Part shown: positions 44,225-51,837 of the stretch, piece by piece
How positions within the stretch are numbered: the first letter of the stretch is position 1
How the letters are laid out: each line of letters starts with the position of its first letter
NCBI GenBank assembly: GCA_041394405.1
Contig: JAWKIF010000015.1
Location: 20,498-84,497, forward strand
Length of the DNA: 64,000 bases
DNA from: Microthrix sp041394405
GTDB taxonomy: Bacteria > Actinomycetota > Acidimicrobiia > Acidimicrobiales > Microtrichaceae
Reading direction: 5' to 3'
Program-made: the position numbers and the translations under genes
The notes under the pieces: generated by a model
The model's database searches: none
What the model was told of the DNA's origin: nothing
What the model saw: only the letters and a program-made list of their open reading frames with translations

Positions 44225-46510
44225 ATGTCGGTCGCCCACGCAGGCGCCGGGGCCACGCTCCCGGCGGCTCTGGCCCATCTGGAGGGTGATCCGCGGCTGG
44301 CCGCGGTTCTGTCGGTGCCCGCCCGACCCGGCCGAACGGCATCGCTGGCGCGTCCCCTGCCCGACCGCGTGCGGGCGCTGGCCGAGCAGCCGTTCTGGGC
44401 CCATCAGGCGGCCGCCATCGACTTGGTGCGCGACGGGGCACACACGGTGGTCGCCACCGGCACGGCCTCGGGAAAGTCGCGCTGCTTTCAGGTTCCCATC
44501 GCCGAGGCGGTCACCACGCCCAGCGACGGCGCCACCGCACTGCTGATCTACCCCACCAAGGCGCTGGCCCAGGACCAGTTGCGGGCCCTGGGCCAGCTCG
44601 GCTTCCCAGAGCTGCTGGCCGCCACCGTCGATGGAGATGCCTCGCCCGAGGAACGCACCTGGGCTCGCAATTCGGCCCGGGTGGTGCTGACCAACCCCGA
44701 AATGCTGCACCACGGCCTGCTGGCCCACCATCGGCGATGGTCCCGCCTCTTCCGCAACCTCACCCATGTGGTGGTGGACGAGCTGCATCTGCTGCGGGGC
44801 ATGTTCGGCGGCCACGTGGCCAACGTGCTGCGCCGCCTGCGCCGGGTGGCGGCCCTCTACGGCGCCCACCCCACCTTCGTGTTCACCTCCGCCACGCTCG
44901 GACGGCCGGGCGAGCTGGCCGAGGCCCTGCTGGGCGAACCGGTGGAGGTGGTGGATGAGGATGCCTCCCCGACCGGGCCCCGGACCGTCGTGGTGTGGAA
45001 CCCCCGCGCCGCGCCCGACGACGCCCAGCCCCAATCGCTGACCGAGGCCACCGCCCGCCTGGGTGCGGCGCTGGTGGCGGGCGGGCACCGCACCCTGGCG
45101 TTCACCCGGTCACGCAAGGGGGTGGAGCTGGCGTGGGCCCGCATGTGCCAGCTGTTGGAACCGGCCGACGCCGCCCTGGTTCACCCCTACCGGGCCGGGT
45201 ACCTCACCGAGGAACGGCGCCAGATCGAGGCCGAGCTGTTTGCCGGCGAGCTGCGGGGCGTGGTGGCCACCTCGGCGTTGGAGTTGGGCATCGACGTGGG
45301 CTCGCTCGACGCCGTGATCTGCGGCGGGTTCCCCGGCACCGTGGCGTCGTTCCACCAGCAGATCGGGCGGGCGGGTCGGGGCACCGAACCGTCCACGGCG
45401 GTGCTGGTGTGTGGCGAGGACCAACTGGACCAGTGGCTGGCCCGACACCCCTACGACCTGCTCGACCGGGTGCCCGAACCGGCGGTGGTCAACCCCGACA
45501 ATCCCTATGCGCTCTATCCCCACCTGCTGTGCGCAGCCCACGAATATCCGCTGCGCCCGGCAGACGACCGCTATTGGCCGGGGCGGCTGGACGAGGCCGT
45601 CACCCACCTGGCCCGAAGCGGCGACCTCAGCGTGCGGCGCCGGGGACGGGGCGAGGGGCGGGAGGTCGTGGCCACCTGGGCGGGCACGCGCTGGCCGTTC
45701 TCCCTCATCGGGTTGCGGTCGGCCGAGCCCTCCGAGGTGGAGATCCGATGCGGCGACGGGCTGGTGGGCACGGTCGGTGCCGCCCGGGCACCCGAAACCG
45801 TGCACGAGGGGGCCATCTACCTTCACCGCGGCCGGGCGTGGCGGGTGACCGAACTGGATCTCGACGCCCGGGTGGCAACGGTGATCGACGACCCGGGCGA
45901 CACCTACACCCTCGCCCGCACGGAGGCCGACGTGCGGTTGTTGGAGCGCCCCGAGGGGCGGCCCCTACCCGGGGGACGGGTTCAGGTGGCGCCGGTGCTG
46001 GTCACCAGCCGCGTCACCGGCTACCAGCGCCGGGCCGTGGGCAGCCACGACAACCTGGGAACGGTGCCCCTCGACCTGCCTCCGTCCGAGCTGGAGACCC
46101 GGGCGGTCGTGTTCACGTGGGGCGACGACCTGGCTCCGACGCTCTCGGGCGACCGGCTGCCCGGCGCACTGCATGCCGCCGAGCACGGGGCCATCGGGTT
46201 GCTCGGCCTGTTTGCGGTCTGCGACCGCTGGGACGTGGGCGGCCTGTCCACGGCGCACCACACCGATACCGGCGCCCCGACGGTGCTGATCCACGACGGC
46301 TACCCGGGCGGAGCGGGCATCGCCGAGCTGGCCGAACGTATCGCCGAGCGGCATCTGGCTGCCACCCGCCGTGCCATCGCCGAGTGCCCCTGCGACGACG
46401 GCTGCCCGTCGTGCGTCCAGTCGCCCAAGTGCGGCAACCTCAACGAGCCGCTGGACAAGGCTGGGGCACAGGTGGCGCTGGGGGCGCTGCTCGGGCCGGG
46501 CGACCTGTAG
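44225..46510 (+). CDS. Superfamily 2 DEAD/DEAH helicase with four-Cys C-terminus (SftH/Hrq1-like)
   Basis: 761 residues from the ATG at 44225. Helicase motifs: Q-like WAHQAAAIDLVRDG, motif I VVATGTASGKSRCF, Ia YPTKALAQDQLRAL, II VVVDELHLLRG, III FTSATLG, IV LAFTRSRKGVELAW, V TSALELGIDVGSLDAVICGGFPGT and VI HQQIGRAGRG. The C-terminal DUF1998-like part has CPCDDGCPSCVQSPKCGN, a four-cysteine metal site. Mycobacterial SftH and fungal Hrq1 share this design and unwind 3'-5', linked to DNA repair. Divergent from the RsbW-like gene; an earlier in-frame start exists at 44084 but adds atypical sequence. Confidence 0.93.
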   Translation: MSVAHAGAGATLPAALAHLEGDPRLAAVLSVPARPGRTASLARPLPDRVRALAEQPFWAHQAAAIDLVRDGAHTVVATGTASGKSRCFQVPIAEAVTTPSDGATALLIYPTKALAQDQLRALGQLGFPELLAATVDGDASPEERTWARNSARVVLTNPEMLHHGLLAHHRRWSRLFRNLTHVVVDELHLLRGMFGGHVANVLRRLRRVAALYGAHPTFVFTSATLGRPGELAEALLGEPVEVVDEDASPTGPRTVVVWNPRAAPDDAQPQSLTEATARLGAALVAGGHRTLAFTRSRKGVELAWARMCQLLEPADAALVHPYRAGYLTEERRQIEAELFAGELRGVVATSALELGIDVGSLDAVICGGFPGTVASFHQQIGRAGRGTEPSTAVLVCGEDQLDQWLARHPYDLLDRVPEPAVVNPDNPYALYPHLLCAAHEYPLRPADDRYWPGRLDEAVTHLARSGDLSVRRRGRGEGREVVATWAGTRWPFSLIGLRSAEPSEVEIRCGDGLVGTVGAARAPETVHEGAIYLHRGRAWRVTELDLDARVATVIDDPGDTYTLARTEADVRLLERPEGRPLPGGRVQVAPVLVTSRVTGYQRRAVGSHDNLGTVPLDLPPSELETRAVVFTWGDDLAPTLSGDRLPGALHAAEHGAIGLLGLFAVCDRWDVGGLSTAHHTDTGAPTVLIHDGYPGGAGIAELAERIAERHLAATRRAIAECPCDDGCPSCVQSPKCGNLNEPLDKAGAQVALGALLGPGDL

Positions 46511-46514
46511 GTTC

Positions 46515-46552
46515 GTCGACGGGGGAGGCGACCTGCGGCTCCCGCCGTCGAC
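46515..46552. terminator. Hairpin between helicase and glutathione peroxidase genes
   Basis: GTCGACGGGGGAG (46515-46527) pairs with CTCCCGCCGTCGAC (46539-46552) with one bulged base. It starts 5 bp after the helicase stop, so it probably ends that transcript; if so, the peroxidase would need its own promoter in the short gap. Confidence 0.55.
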
Positions 46553-46570
46553 CCACGGAGGCCCTCAAAC

Positions 46571-47044
46571 ATGACCGAGTTCCACGACCTGGACATGACG
46601 TCGATCACCGGCGAGCAGATCCCGTTTTCCACCTACGCCGGCAAGTTGGTGTTGGTGGTCAACGTCGCCAGCTATTGAGGCCTCACCGGACAGTACGCAG
46701 GTCTGCGTACCCTCGATTCCGATCACGACGACCTCGTGGTGCTGGGGTTTCCCTGCAACCAGTTCGGCGCCCAGGAACCCGGCACCGACGATGAGGTGCT
46801 GGCATTTGTGCGAGCGAACTACGGCGAACCGTTCCAGCTGTTCTCCAAGGTCGAGGTGAACGGCCCCGAGGCCGCTCCCCTCTACCAGTGGTTGAAGGCT
46901 GCGCTGCCCAAGGAGGACGGCGACGGCGACATCGCGTGGAACTTCACCAAGTTCCTCGTCGGGCGCGACGGCACCCCGCTGAAGCGCTTCGAACCCCAGG
47001 TGGAACCCTCCGCGATCGAGGCGGAGCTGCCCGAGTACCGGTAG
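46571..47044 (+). CDS. Glutathione peroxidase, selenoprotein with in-frame UGA at the catalytic position
   Basis: 157 residues if the TGA at 46676-46678 is read as selenocysteine (residue 36). The frame is open on both sides and reads LVLVVNVASY-U-GLTGQYAGL, exactly the GPx active-site block where the family has U or C. The rest of the catalytic tetrad is intact: Gln in GFPCNQFGAQEPG and Trp/Asn in IAWNFTKFLVGRDG. The start ATG has GGAGG nine bases upstream. A hairpin with GGTC loop lies just after the UGA and a tRNA-Sec gene is in the same window. It would reduce peroxides; in an actinobacterium the thiol donor may be thioredoxin or mycothiol rather than glutathione. Without recoding only a 35-residue peptide would form. 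Confidence 0.92.
46693..46710 (+). promoter_or_regulatory. Bacterial SECIS-like hairpin downstream of the UGA
   Basis: GTACGCA (46693-46699) pairs perfectly with TGCGTAC (46704-46710) around the loop GGTC. The stem starts 15 nt after the UGA. The inner GCAGGTCTGC is, from memory, identical to the apical part of the E. coli fdhF SECIS bound by SelB. An outer CGGA/TCCG pair (46687, 46718) may extend it. The bulged U of fdhF is not seen. Confidence 0.8.
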
Positions 47045-47076
47045 CGCCGGACTCACCCCGGGCATTCACGCTCGGT

Positions 47077-47424
47077 TCAGAGCATGAGATGGAGGCGGAG
47101 CGCGTCGTCCAGTTCGGCCAACACGCTGTTGGGCACCCGACCGACGCGCCGCCCGAGCCGCCCGACGGCGACCGATCGCACCTGCTCAGCCTGGGCTTTG
47201 GAATCGTGGCGGAGGCCGGTGTCGGTCGCCCGGAGCAGCACCTGAAAGGGGTAGACGCGCCGCGTGTTGCCGGTCACGGGCACCACCGTCACCACCCCGC
47301 GATCCAACCGCTGCGCGGCGGCATTGACCCCGTCGTTGCTCACCAGCACCGCCGGCCTGGCCGTGTTCGCCTCCGACCCCAGGCTGGGTTCCGGGTTCAC
47401 CAGGAGGATGTCGCCGCGGCGCAT
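47077..47424 (-). CDS. mazF: MazF/PemK-type toxin
   Basis: 115 residues from the ATG at 47424, which overlaps the antitoxin stop (ATGA). MazF fold features: MRRGDILLVNPEPSLGSEANTARPAVLVSNDGVN, VVTVVPVTGNTRRVYPFQVLL and AEQVRSVAVGRLGRRVG. Such toxins are sequence-specific endoribonucleases. Target sequence unknown. Convergent with the peroxidase gene. Symbol used for family resemblance only. Confidence 0.85.
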   Translation of the reverse strand: MRRGDILLVNPEPSLGSEANTARPAVLVSNDGVNAAAQRLDRGVVTVVPVTGNTRRVYPFQVLLRATDTGLRHDSKAQAEQVRSVAVGRLGRRVGRVPNSVLAELDDALRLHLML

Positions 47425-47645
47425 CAGCCCAACCCGTCTCCGGAGGTGGCATCCCAGAGGTCCTGGTCCGAGTCGTCCCATTCCGACCAGGCGGCGGCGT
47501 AGGCCGACTCCAGGTCACGTTCGCGCAAAACCCGGAGTGCCAGTTGAACGACTGCGGACCGCGAGCCGACGCCACGTTCGTCGGCGACCTGGTCGAGGAA
47601 GTCGACGTCGGTGTCCGTCAGGCTGATACTCAGCTTCATACCCAT
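47424..47645 (-). CDS. mazE: Ribbon-helix-helix antitoxin partner of MazF
   Basis: 73 residues from ATG 47645 (a second ATG lies at 47639). N-terminal MKLSISLTDTDVDFLDQVADERGVGSRSAVVQLALRVL is an RHH DNA-binding domain of MetJ/CopG type; the acidic, Trp-containing C-terminus (AWSEWDDSDQDLWDATSGDG) would wrap the toxin. Translationally coupled to the toxin gene, the standard order. Likely autorepressor. Confidence 0.82.
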   Translation of the reverse strand: MGMKLSISLTDTDVDFLDQVADERGVGSRSAVVQLALRVLRERDLESAYAAAWSEWDDSDQDLWDATSGDGLG

Positions 47646-47671
47646 GATGAAACCCTGTGTGCTACTGCACT

Positions 47672-47684
47672 GCTACCAGGTAGC
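47672..47684. promoter_or_regulatory. Inverted repeat upstream of mazEF, candidate autoregulatory operator
   Basis: GCTACC-A-GGTAGC, a perfect 6-bp inverted repeat 27 bp upstream of the antitoxin start; an extra GCTAC at 47661 is nearby. RHH antitoxins bind such short repeats. Confidence 0.5.
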
Positions 47685-47730
47685 GGCCGAGTGAGTGGGT
47701 GCCGGCACGGTGCCCACATGTGAACACGGG

Positions 47731-48102
47731 CTAGCCGCCGACCGACTCCACTCGGATCACGAAGCGTTCGGTGGCCTCCGGGTCGCCCAGCATGGGGCCC
47801 ACCAACGGCAGACCGGTGATCAACCACTGCCGACAGGTGACGGTGACCAAGGCACCTGCCTGACGGGGCCCGTGGAGCCGGGCCGAGAACCCCGCGCCGG
47901 CGGTCGCCGAAGCGGCCCCGGCCGCCGTGGCGGCGGACGCGGTGGGTTCCACCATGGCCTGGCGGGCAGCCGCCCTGCACCGATGGGTGAGGGCGATGCG
48001 GTCCCGGGCTACCAGCGCCGCCTGCACCACCAGCAGGGTGACGATCAGCAGCGCCGGCAGCACGGCTGCCAGCTCCACGGTGGACTGGCCCCGGTCGTTC
48101 AC
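47731..48102 (-). CDS. TadE-like pilus assembly/pseudopilin protein
   Basis: 123 residues from the GTG at 48102 (GTGA overlap with flp). N-terminus DRGQSTVELAAVLPALLIVTLLVVQAALVARD is the TadE-type pre-pseudopilin segment with conserved Glu. The remainder is Ala-rich with one Cys in VTVTCRQWLI. Last gene of the Tad block. A further TadF-like gene is not evident. Confidence 0.75.
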   Translation of the reverse strand: MNDRGQSTVELAAVLPALLIVTLLVVQAALVARDRIALTHRCRAAARQAMVEPTASAATAAGAASATAGAGFSARLHGPRQAGALVTVTCRQWLITGLPLVGPMLGDPEATERFVIRVESVGG

Positions 48103-48308
48103 CCGACCCGGCCCGTGACCCACCGGAACACCCGATCGAAGAGGGCGCCCACCACGTCGGTGGAGCTGGCCCAGGCCAGCACCAGCAACGCCAGGGTGGC
48201 GATGCCCACCACCAGCAGTGCGTATTCGACGGTGCTTTGGGCGCGGTCCTGTTGGCGGACGCCGCCGCCGGTGCCGACCGACCACAGTTGGTTCTTGAAT
48301 GCTGACAT
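48099..48308 (-). CDS. flp: Flp-type pilin
   Basis: 69 residues. Ends with a single hydrophobic helix after RAQSTVEYALLVVGIATLALLVLAW, the Flp/TadE-type pilin motif with the conserved Glu5-like residue. AAGGAGAG precedes the ATG at 48308. It would be the major structural subunit of a type IVc (Tad) pilus, processed by a prepilin peptidase not found in the window. Confidence 0.85.
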   Translation of the reverse strand: MSAFKNQLWSVGTGGGVRQQDRAQSTVEYALLVVGIATLALLVLAWASSTDVVGALFDRVFRWVTGRVG

Positions 48309-48365
48309 GGAAACTCTCCTTGGTTGGTTGTTGTTGGGTGCTTGTTGATTGTTGATGTGATTGGC
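48309..48365 (-). promoter_or_regulatory. C/A-rich, nearly G-free leader of flp
   Basis: On the transcribed strand this 5' region consists almost only of C and A (CACATCAACAATCAACAAG-like) before the AAGGAGAG site. It is compositionally unlike its GC-rich surroundings and should be unstructured, favouring strong translation of an abundant pilin. Confidence 0.45.
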
Positions 48366-48390
48366 CAATGGGCGGATCGGCGGCGCCACG

Positions 48391-49074
48391 TCACGGCACG
48401 GCGCCGCCCAGCTGTCGCAGCGACACCACGGCCAAGGGCCCGAAGGTGGCCACCATCAGGGCGGGCAGGATGCACAGCACCAGTGGGCCCAGCAGACGCA
48501 CGGGGAGCCGTCGCACCTGCTCCTCGGCCCGGCGGCGGGCCAGTTCCCGCTGATGGTCGGCGCAGCGGGCCAACACCGGGCCGGCGGCAGCGCCGGACCG
48601 ATCGGCGGCGCCCAGCGCTGCGGCAACGGGATCCAACGGATGCTCCTCGGTGCGCCAGGGCCTCAGGGCATCAACAAGCGTTGCTCCCTGCGCCAGGCGT
48701 CGCCGGGCAGCGGTCAGGTCGGCTCCCAGCACGCCCGGCGCCATCTCCGCCACGCCGACCACGGCGGTGCGCACGGTGAGCCCGGCCGACAGCGCCACCA
48801 CGAACAGGTCGGCCACCTCGGGCACCGCGGCCCACCGTGCCGCCACGACGGCGGCGGCTCGGCGTCGGCGGGCGAGCGCCCCGCGCAGCCACCATGCACC
48901 CACCACCAGCGCCAGCACGGGATGGATCGCGAGCGCCACCAGCACCCCGCCGACGACCACCCAGGGATGCCGGGCGGCCGGGGGCAGCGCCCGCGACGCC
49001 TGCCCCTTGAGGGCGCCGACGCTCCAGGCCGCCCACGCCAGCCAGGCGAAGCTGAGCACCACCGCCGGGCTCAC
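48391..49074 (-). CDS. tadC: Type II secretion system F-domain protein (TadC-like)
   Basis: 227 residues from the GTG at 49074 (GTGA overlap with tadB). Membrane segments near the N-terminus (VVLSFAWLAWAAWSVG; VVVGGVLVALAIHPVLALVVGAWWL) and the C-terminus (LLGPLVLCILPALMVATFGPLAVV) flank the T2SSF domain (VPEVADLFVVALSAGLTVRTAVVGVA ... ADRSGAAAGPVLARCADHQRELARRRAEE). Inner-membrane platform protein of the Tad apparatus. Confidence 0.85.
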   Translation of the reverse strand: MSPAVVLSFAWLAWAAWSVGALKGQASRALPPAARHPWVVVGGVLVALAIHPVLALVVGAWWLRGALARRRRAAAVVAARWAAVPEVADLFVVALSAGLTVRTAVVGVAEMAPGVLGADLTAARRRLAQGATLVDALRPWRTEEHPLDPVAAALGAADRSGAAAGPVLARCADHQRELARRRAEEQVRRLPVRLLGPLVLCILPALMVATFGPLAVVSLRQLGGAVP

Positions 49075-49784
49075 GTCGCACCGACCGCTCGGGCGCCCGT
49101 CGCCAGAATTCGGCGTATCCACGCCCAACCGGCCAGCTCGAAGGCGGCCGCGACCAACAGCGTGACCAGGCCCGCCGGGGTGGCCAGCGCGCCCAGGAGG
49201 CGTCGGTCCACCATGGACCCCAGTGCCAGGAAGAGGGGCGGGAGCGCCAACAGCACCCAGGCCGACAGGCGGGCCTGGGAGGTCTGGGCCGCCAACTCGG
49301 CGGCGACCGCCCGACGGTCCCGCAGGGTGCCCGCCACGCCGTCGAGGGCATCGGCGCTGCGTCCGCCGTGCCGGGCGGCCATGCGTAGCGCCGCCACCAG
49401 GAGGCGCCGGTCGTCGCCGCCGCGTTCGGCAAACTCCACCAGGGCGCCATCGAGAGGGTCGCCCCGGCGCAGTTGCCGGCGCAGCCGTGCGAGGTGTGGC
49501 TCCAGCGCGCCCGTGCTGGTGGCACCGGCGAGGGCCTCGGGCAACGAAGCGCCGGAACGAAGCCTGGCCGCCATCCGCTCGGCCAGCTCCCCCACCGCCG
49601 ATCCTTCGTTCGCTGCGCGACGTTGCACCCCCGACGTCCCTCCATCCGCGGCGCTTCCGGCGGCCCGCTGAACCAGCCGCAGGTCGGCAGGCGCCTCGCG
49701 GCGAGGAACCCCTCCGACCAGCGTCACCGCCCCCGCTGCGCTCACCGCGGCGATCAGCGAGACGGCCACGTTCGGGACGCTCAC
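49071..49784 (-). CDS. tadB: Type II secretion system F-domain protein (TadB-like)
   Basis: 237 residues from the GTG at 49784 (GTGA overlap with tadA). T2SSF domain ELAERMAARLRSGASLPEALAGAT ... LRMAARHGGRSADALDGVAGTLRDRRAVAAELAAQTSQARLSAWVLLALPPLFLALGSM, with C-terminal membrane segments. Paired with TadC as platform proteins. The N-terminal helix AVSLIAAVSAAGAVTLVGG serves as an anchor. Confidence 0.85.
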   Translation of the reverse strand: MSVPNVAVSLIAAVSAAGAVTLVGGVPRREAPADLRLVQRAAGSAADGGTSGVQRRAANEGSAVGELAERMAARLRSGASLPEALAGATSTGALEPHLARLRRQLRRGDPLDGALVEFAERGGDDRRLLVAALRMAARHGGRSADALDGVAGTLRDRRAVAAELAAQTSQARLSAWVLLALPPLFLALGSMVDRRLLGALATPAGLVTLLVAAAFELAGWAWIRRILATGARAVGAT

Positions 49785-50875
49785 CGCTGGACCTTGGGGT
49801 CGTCGAGGGCCAGGAACTCGGGGGCGTCCGCGGTGCCGGCCAGGCCCCACACACCGGTGACGCCGCGGGTGCCATCGCCCCGACGGGCCACGCCAACCAA
49901 GACATCGACGGCCGAGTGCAGGCGGCGACGAATGCCCGCCACGCCAAGGCCGGGGGCGCCCAACAGGGTGAGGCTCTCCAGGCGATCCAGGGCCTCGGCC
50001 GGGGTACCGGCGTGCAGGGTGGACAGACCGCCGTCGTGGCCGGTGGACAGCGCGGTCACCAGGTCGGCCGCCTCGCCGCCCCGCACCTCGCCCACCACCA
50101 GGCGGTCGGGGCGAAGCCGCAGCGCTGCCCGCACCAGGTCGCCCAGTTCCACCGAGCCCGACCCCTCGGCATTGGCCCGGCGAGCCTCCAGGCGAACCAG
50201 GTGGCGCCCGGGCGGTGCCAGCTCGGCGGTGTCCTCCACCACCACCAGCCGCTCCTCGGCCGGCAGCAGCGAACACAGCGCATCCAGCAACGTGGTCTTG
50301 CCGGCGCCCGTACCGCCGAACACCAGCACGTTGTGGCGCTGGGCAACGACCCGCTCCAGCGCCGCCACCTGCAACGGCGTGGCCATGGAGGCCAGCGGCA
50401 CCGCCCGCACCTCGAAGCGCCGGTAGGCCAGGACCGGCCCGCCCAGGGCCACGGGCGGAACCACCACCGCCACCCGTGTGCCATCGGCCATGGCGGCATC
50501 CGCGATCGGGGCGGAGGGGTCCACCCGACGACCCAGCGGACCCAACGTCCGCTCCACCAGCCGCGCCACGCCGGCGGCGTCCAGCACCACCGACGTGGCC
50601 TCCAGCCGGCCGCCCTGTTCGATCCACACCGGTCCCGGGCCGTTCACCAGCACGTCGGTGACGCCCGGCCGGGCCAGCAGCCCGGCCACCGGGCCCAACC
50701 CAACCAGCTCCGCCCGCAGCTCCTCGGCCAACTCTCGACGCCTCGTCGGCGACCCGAGCGGGTCCAGCTCGGCCACCACGGCGCAGACGGCCTCCAGCGA
50801 CCAGAGGCCGTCCGGATCGAGCAGTTCCAGGCGGGCCCGCACCCGCTTCGCCAACGCGTCCGCTGCGGCGCTCAT
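49781..50875 (-). CDS. tadA: Pilus assembly ATPase (TadA/CpaF family)
   Basis: 364 residues from the ATG at 50875 (ATGA overlap with tadZ). Motifs: VTDVLVNGPGPVWIEQGGRLE, MADGTRVAVVVPPVALGGPVLAYRRF, Walker A NVLVFGGTGAGKTTLLDAL, Asp box VVVEDTAELAPPGRHLVRLEAR, Walker B LRPDRLVVGEVRGGEAADLVTALSTGHDGGLSTLHAGTPAEALDRLE with the His box. Motor of Tad pilus assembly, cytosolic hexamer. Confidence 0.93.
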   Translation of the reverse strand: MSAAADALAKRVRARLELLDPDGLWSLEAVCAVVAELDPLGSPTRRRELAEELRAELVGLGPVAGLLARPGVTDVLVNGPGPVWIEQGGRLEATSVVLDAAGVARLVERTLGPLGRRVDPSAPIADAAMADGTRVAVVVPPVALGGPVLAYRRFEVRAVPLASMATPLQVAALERVVAQRHNVLVFGGTGAGKTTLLDALCSLLPAEERLVVVEDTAELAPPGRHLVRLEARRANAEGSGSVELGDLVRAALRLRPDRLVVGEVRGGEAADLVTALSTGHDGGLSTLHAGTPAEALDRLESLTLLGAPGLGVAGIRRRLHSAVDVLVGVARRGDGTRGVTGVWGLAGTADAPEFLALDDPKVQR

Positions 50876-51579
50876 CTGCGGGCCCCCACAGCAACGACCT
50901 CGAGGGCCCGGGGGACCACATCGGCCAGCGAGCGTTCCAGCCGTCGGGGCAGCCGGCTGGTGAGCAGCCCCGCATCGACCGATCGGGCCACCGCCGGATC
51001 CAGCTCGACGGTGGCCAGCGTTGGGGCCCCCACCGTGGCCTCCAGGTCGGAGGCCACCAGCGCCCGCTGCGGCTCCCGGACGAACACCAGCCCGTCGGCC
51101 CCCAGGTCGGCCGCACCGAACCGACGCAGCGCCAGGTAGCACGACCGCAGCACCACCAGGCGGGCCTGCGCCGCTCGCACCGCCTCGACGCCCAACCACC
51201 CCGTGCTGCCCCCGTGCCCGGGCACCCCGGCATCCACCAACACCAGGTCGCCCAGCCCGCCGCATGCCTCCCACAGGGCCTCCACCCGAGCCGGGTCGAA
51301 CCCCCGGGAGGCCGGCCGAGCCTCACCCCGGGGCACCAACGTGAGGCCATCGGTCACGCGGTGCGCAGTGCGCGCCAGCGCGTCGGGCGCGCACTCGGCC
51401 GCCAGCCAGTCGCTCACCCCCACCGTGTGGGTCGCCTCGGAGGCCAGCACGGCCCGCTGGTCGCCCGCCAGATCCACGAGCACGGCGGTGCCGCCATGGC
51501 GGCGAAGGTGGGTCAGGGCCAAGGCGGCAACGGTGACGCTGGTGCCTTGGCCGCCCTTGGGGGACCAGAGGGTGATCAT
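50872..51579 (-). CDS. tadZ: TadZ/CpaE-like ParA-type ATPase
   Basis: 235 residues. Starts with a deviant Walker A LWSPKGGQGTSVTVAALAL, then AVLVDLAGDQRAVL and LVLVDAGVPGHGGST. TadZ/CpaE proteins localise the pilus machine. There is no receiver domain in front. First gene of the Tad operon; the C-terminal LPRRLERSLADVVPRALEVVAVGARR is basic. A gap of about 150 bp to the tRNA contains a strong hairpin. Confidence 0.8.
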   Translation of the reverse strand: MITLWSPKGGQGTSVTVAALALTHLRRHGGTAVLVDLAGDQRAVLASEATHTVGVSDWLAAECAPDALARTAHRVTDGLTLVPRGEARPASRGFDPARVEALWEACGGLGDLVLVDAGVPGHGGSTGWLGVEAVRAAQARLVVLRSCYLALRRFGAADLGADGLVFVREPQRALVASDLEATVGAPTLATVELDPAVARSVDAGLLTSRLPRRLERSLADVVPRALEVVAVGARR

Positions 51580-51683
51580 GGGGCGGCTCCGCGAGGCTTG
51601 GGAGGAGGGACCCGCCCAGCATCGAGGCCCACCGACGACGTGTCATTGGGGACCGCGCACCGGGGAGCGCGCCCCCCGAACGC

Positions 51684-51716
51684 GAACGAACCCGGCCGGG
51701 GCGGCCGGGTTCGTTC
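51684..51716. terminator. Strong hairpin between selC and the Tad operon
   Basis: A perfect 14-bp stem, GAACGAACCCGGCC (51684-51697) with GGCCGGGTTCGTTC (51703-51716), loop of 5. It lies 11 bp after the encoded CCA of the minus-strand tRNA and is probably its terminator. Confidence 0.8.
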
Positions 51717-51726
51717 AGTTCAGCGA

Positions 51727-51822
51727 TGGCGGAGGTGGACGGGAATCGAACCCGCCGGACGGGGATCGCCCGTCCCACCCGCTTTGAAGGCGGGGGGGCC
51801 CACCAGGTACCCAGACACCTCC
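51727..51822 (-). tRNA. selC: tRNA-Sec (anticodon TCA)
   Basis: 96 nt including encoded CCA. Acceptor GGAGGTG(T)/(C)CACCTCC with discriminator G. Anticodon stem CCCGC/GCGGG, loop CTTCAAA, anticodon UCA reading UGA. Long variable arm GGACGGG/CCCGTCC. T-arm GCGGG-TTCGATT-CCCGT. Anticodon, long variable arm and GCCA end match selenocysteine tRNA; no standard serine or leucine tRNA has UCA. D-stem pairing looks short by eye (GGGT/GCCC). Confidence 0.92.
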
Positions 51823-51837
51823 AGGATGGAGAGGTGG

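Noticed and set aside
46571..46735. Reading the TGA at 46676 as an ordinary nonsense mutation, making the GPx gene a pseudogene
   Set aside because: The TGA is at the one residue where the family uses selenocysteine, both flanks are perfectly conserved, a SECIS-like hairpin follows and a tRNA-Sec gene is present.
51727..51822. tRNA-Ser or suppressor tRNA
   Set aside because: Anticodon is UCA, not a serine anticodon, and the long variable arm plus GCCA end fit tRNA-Sec.
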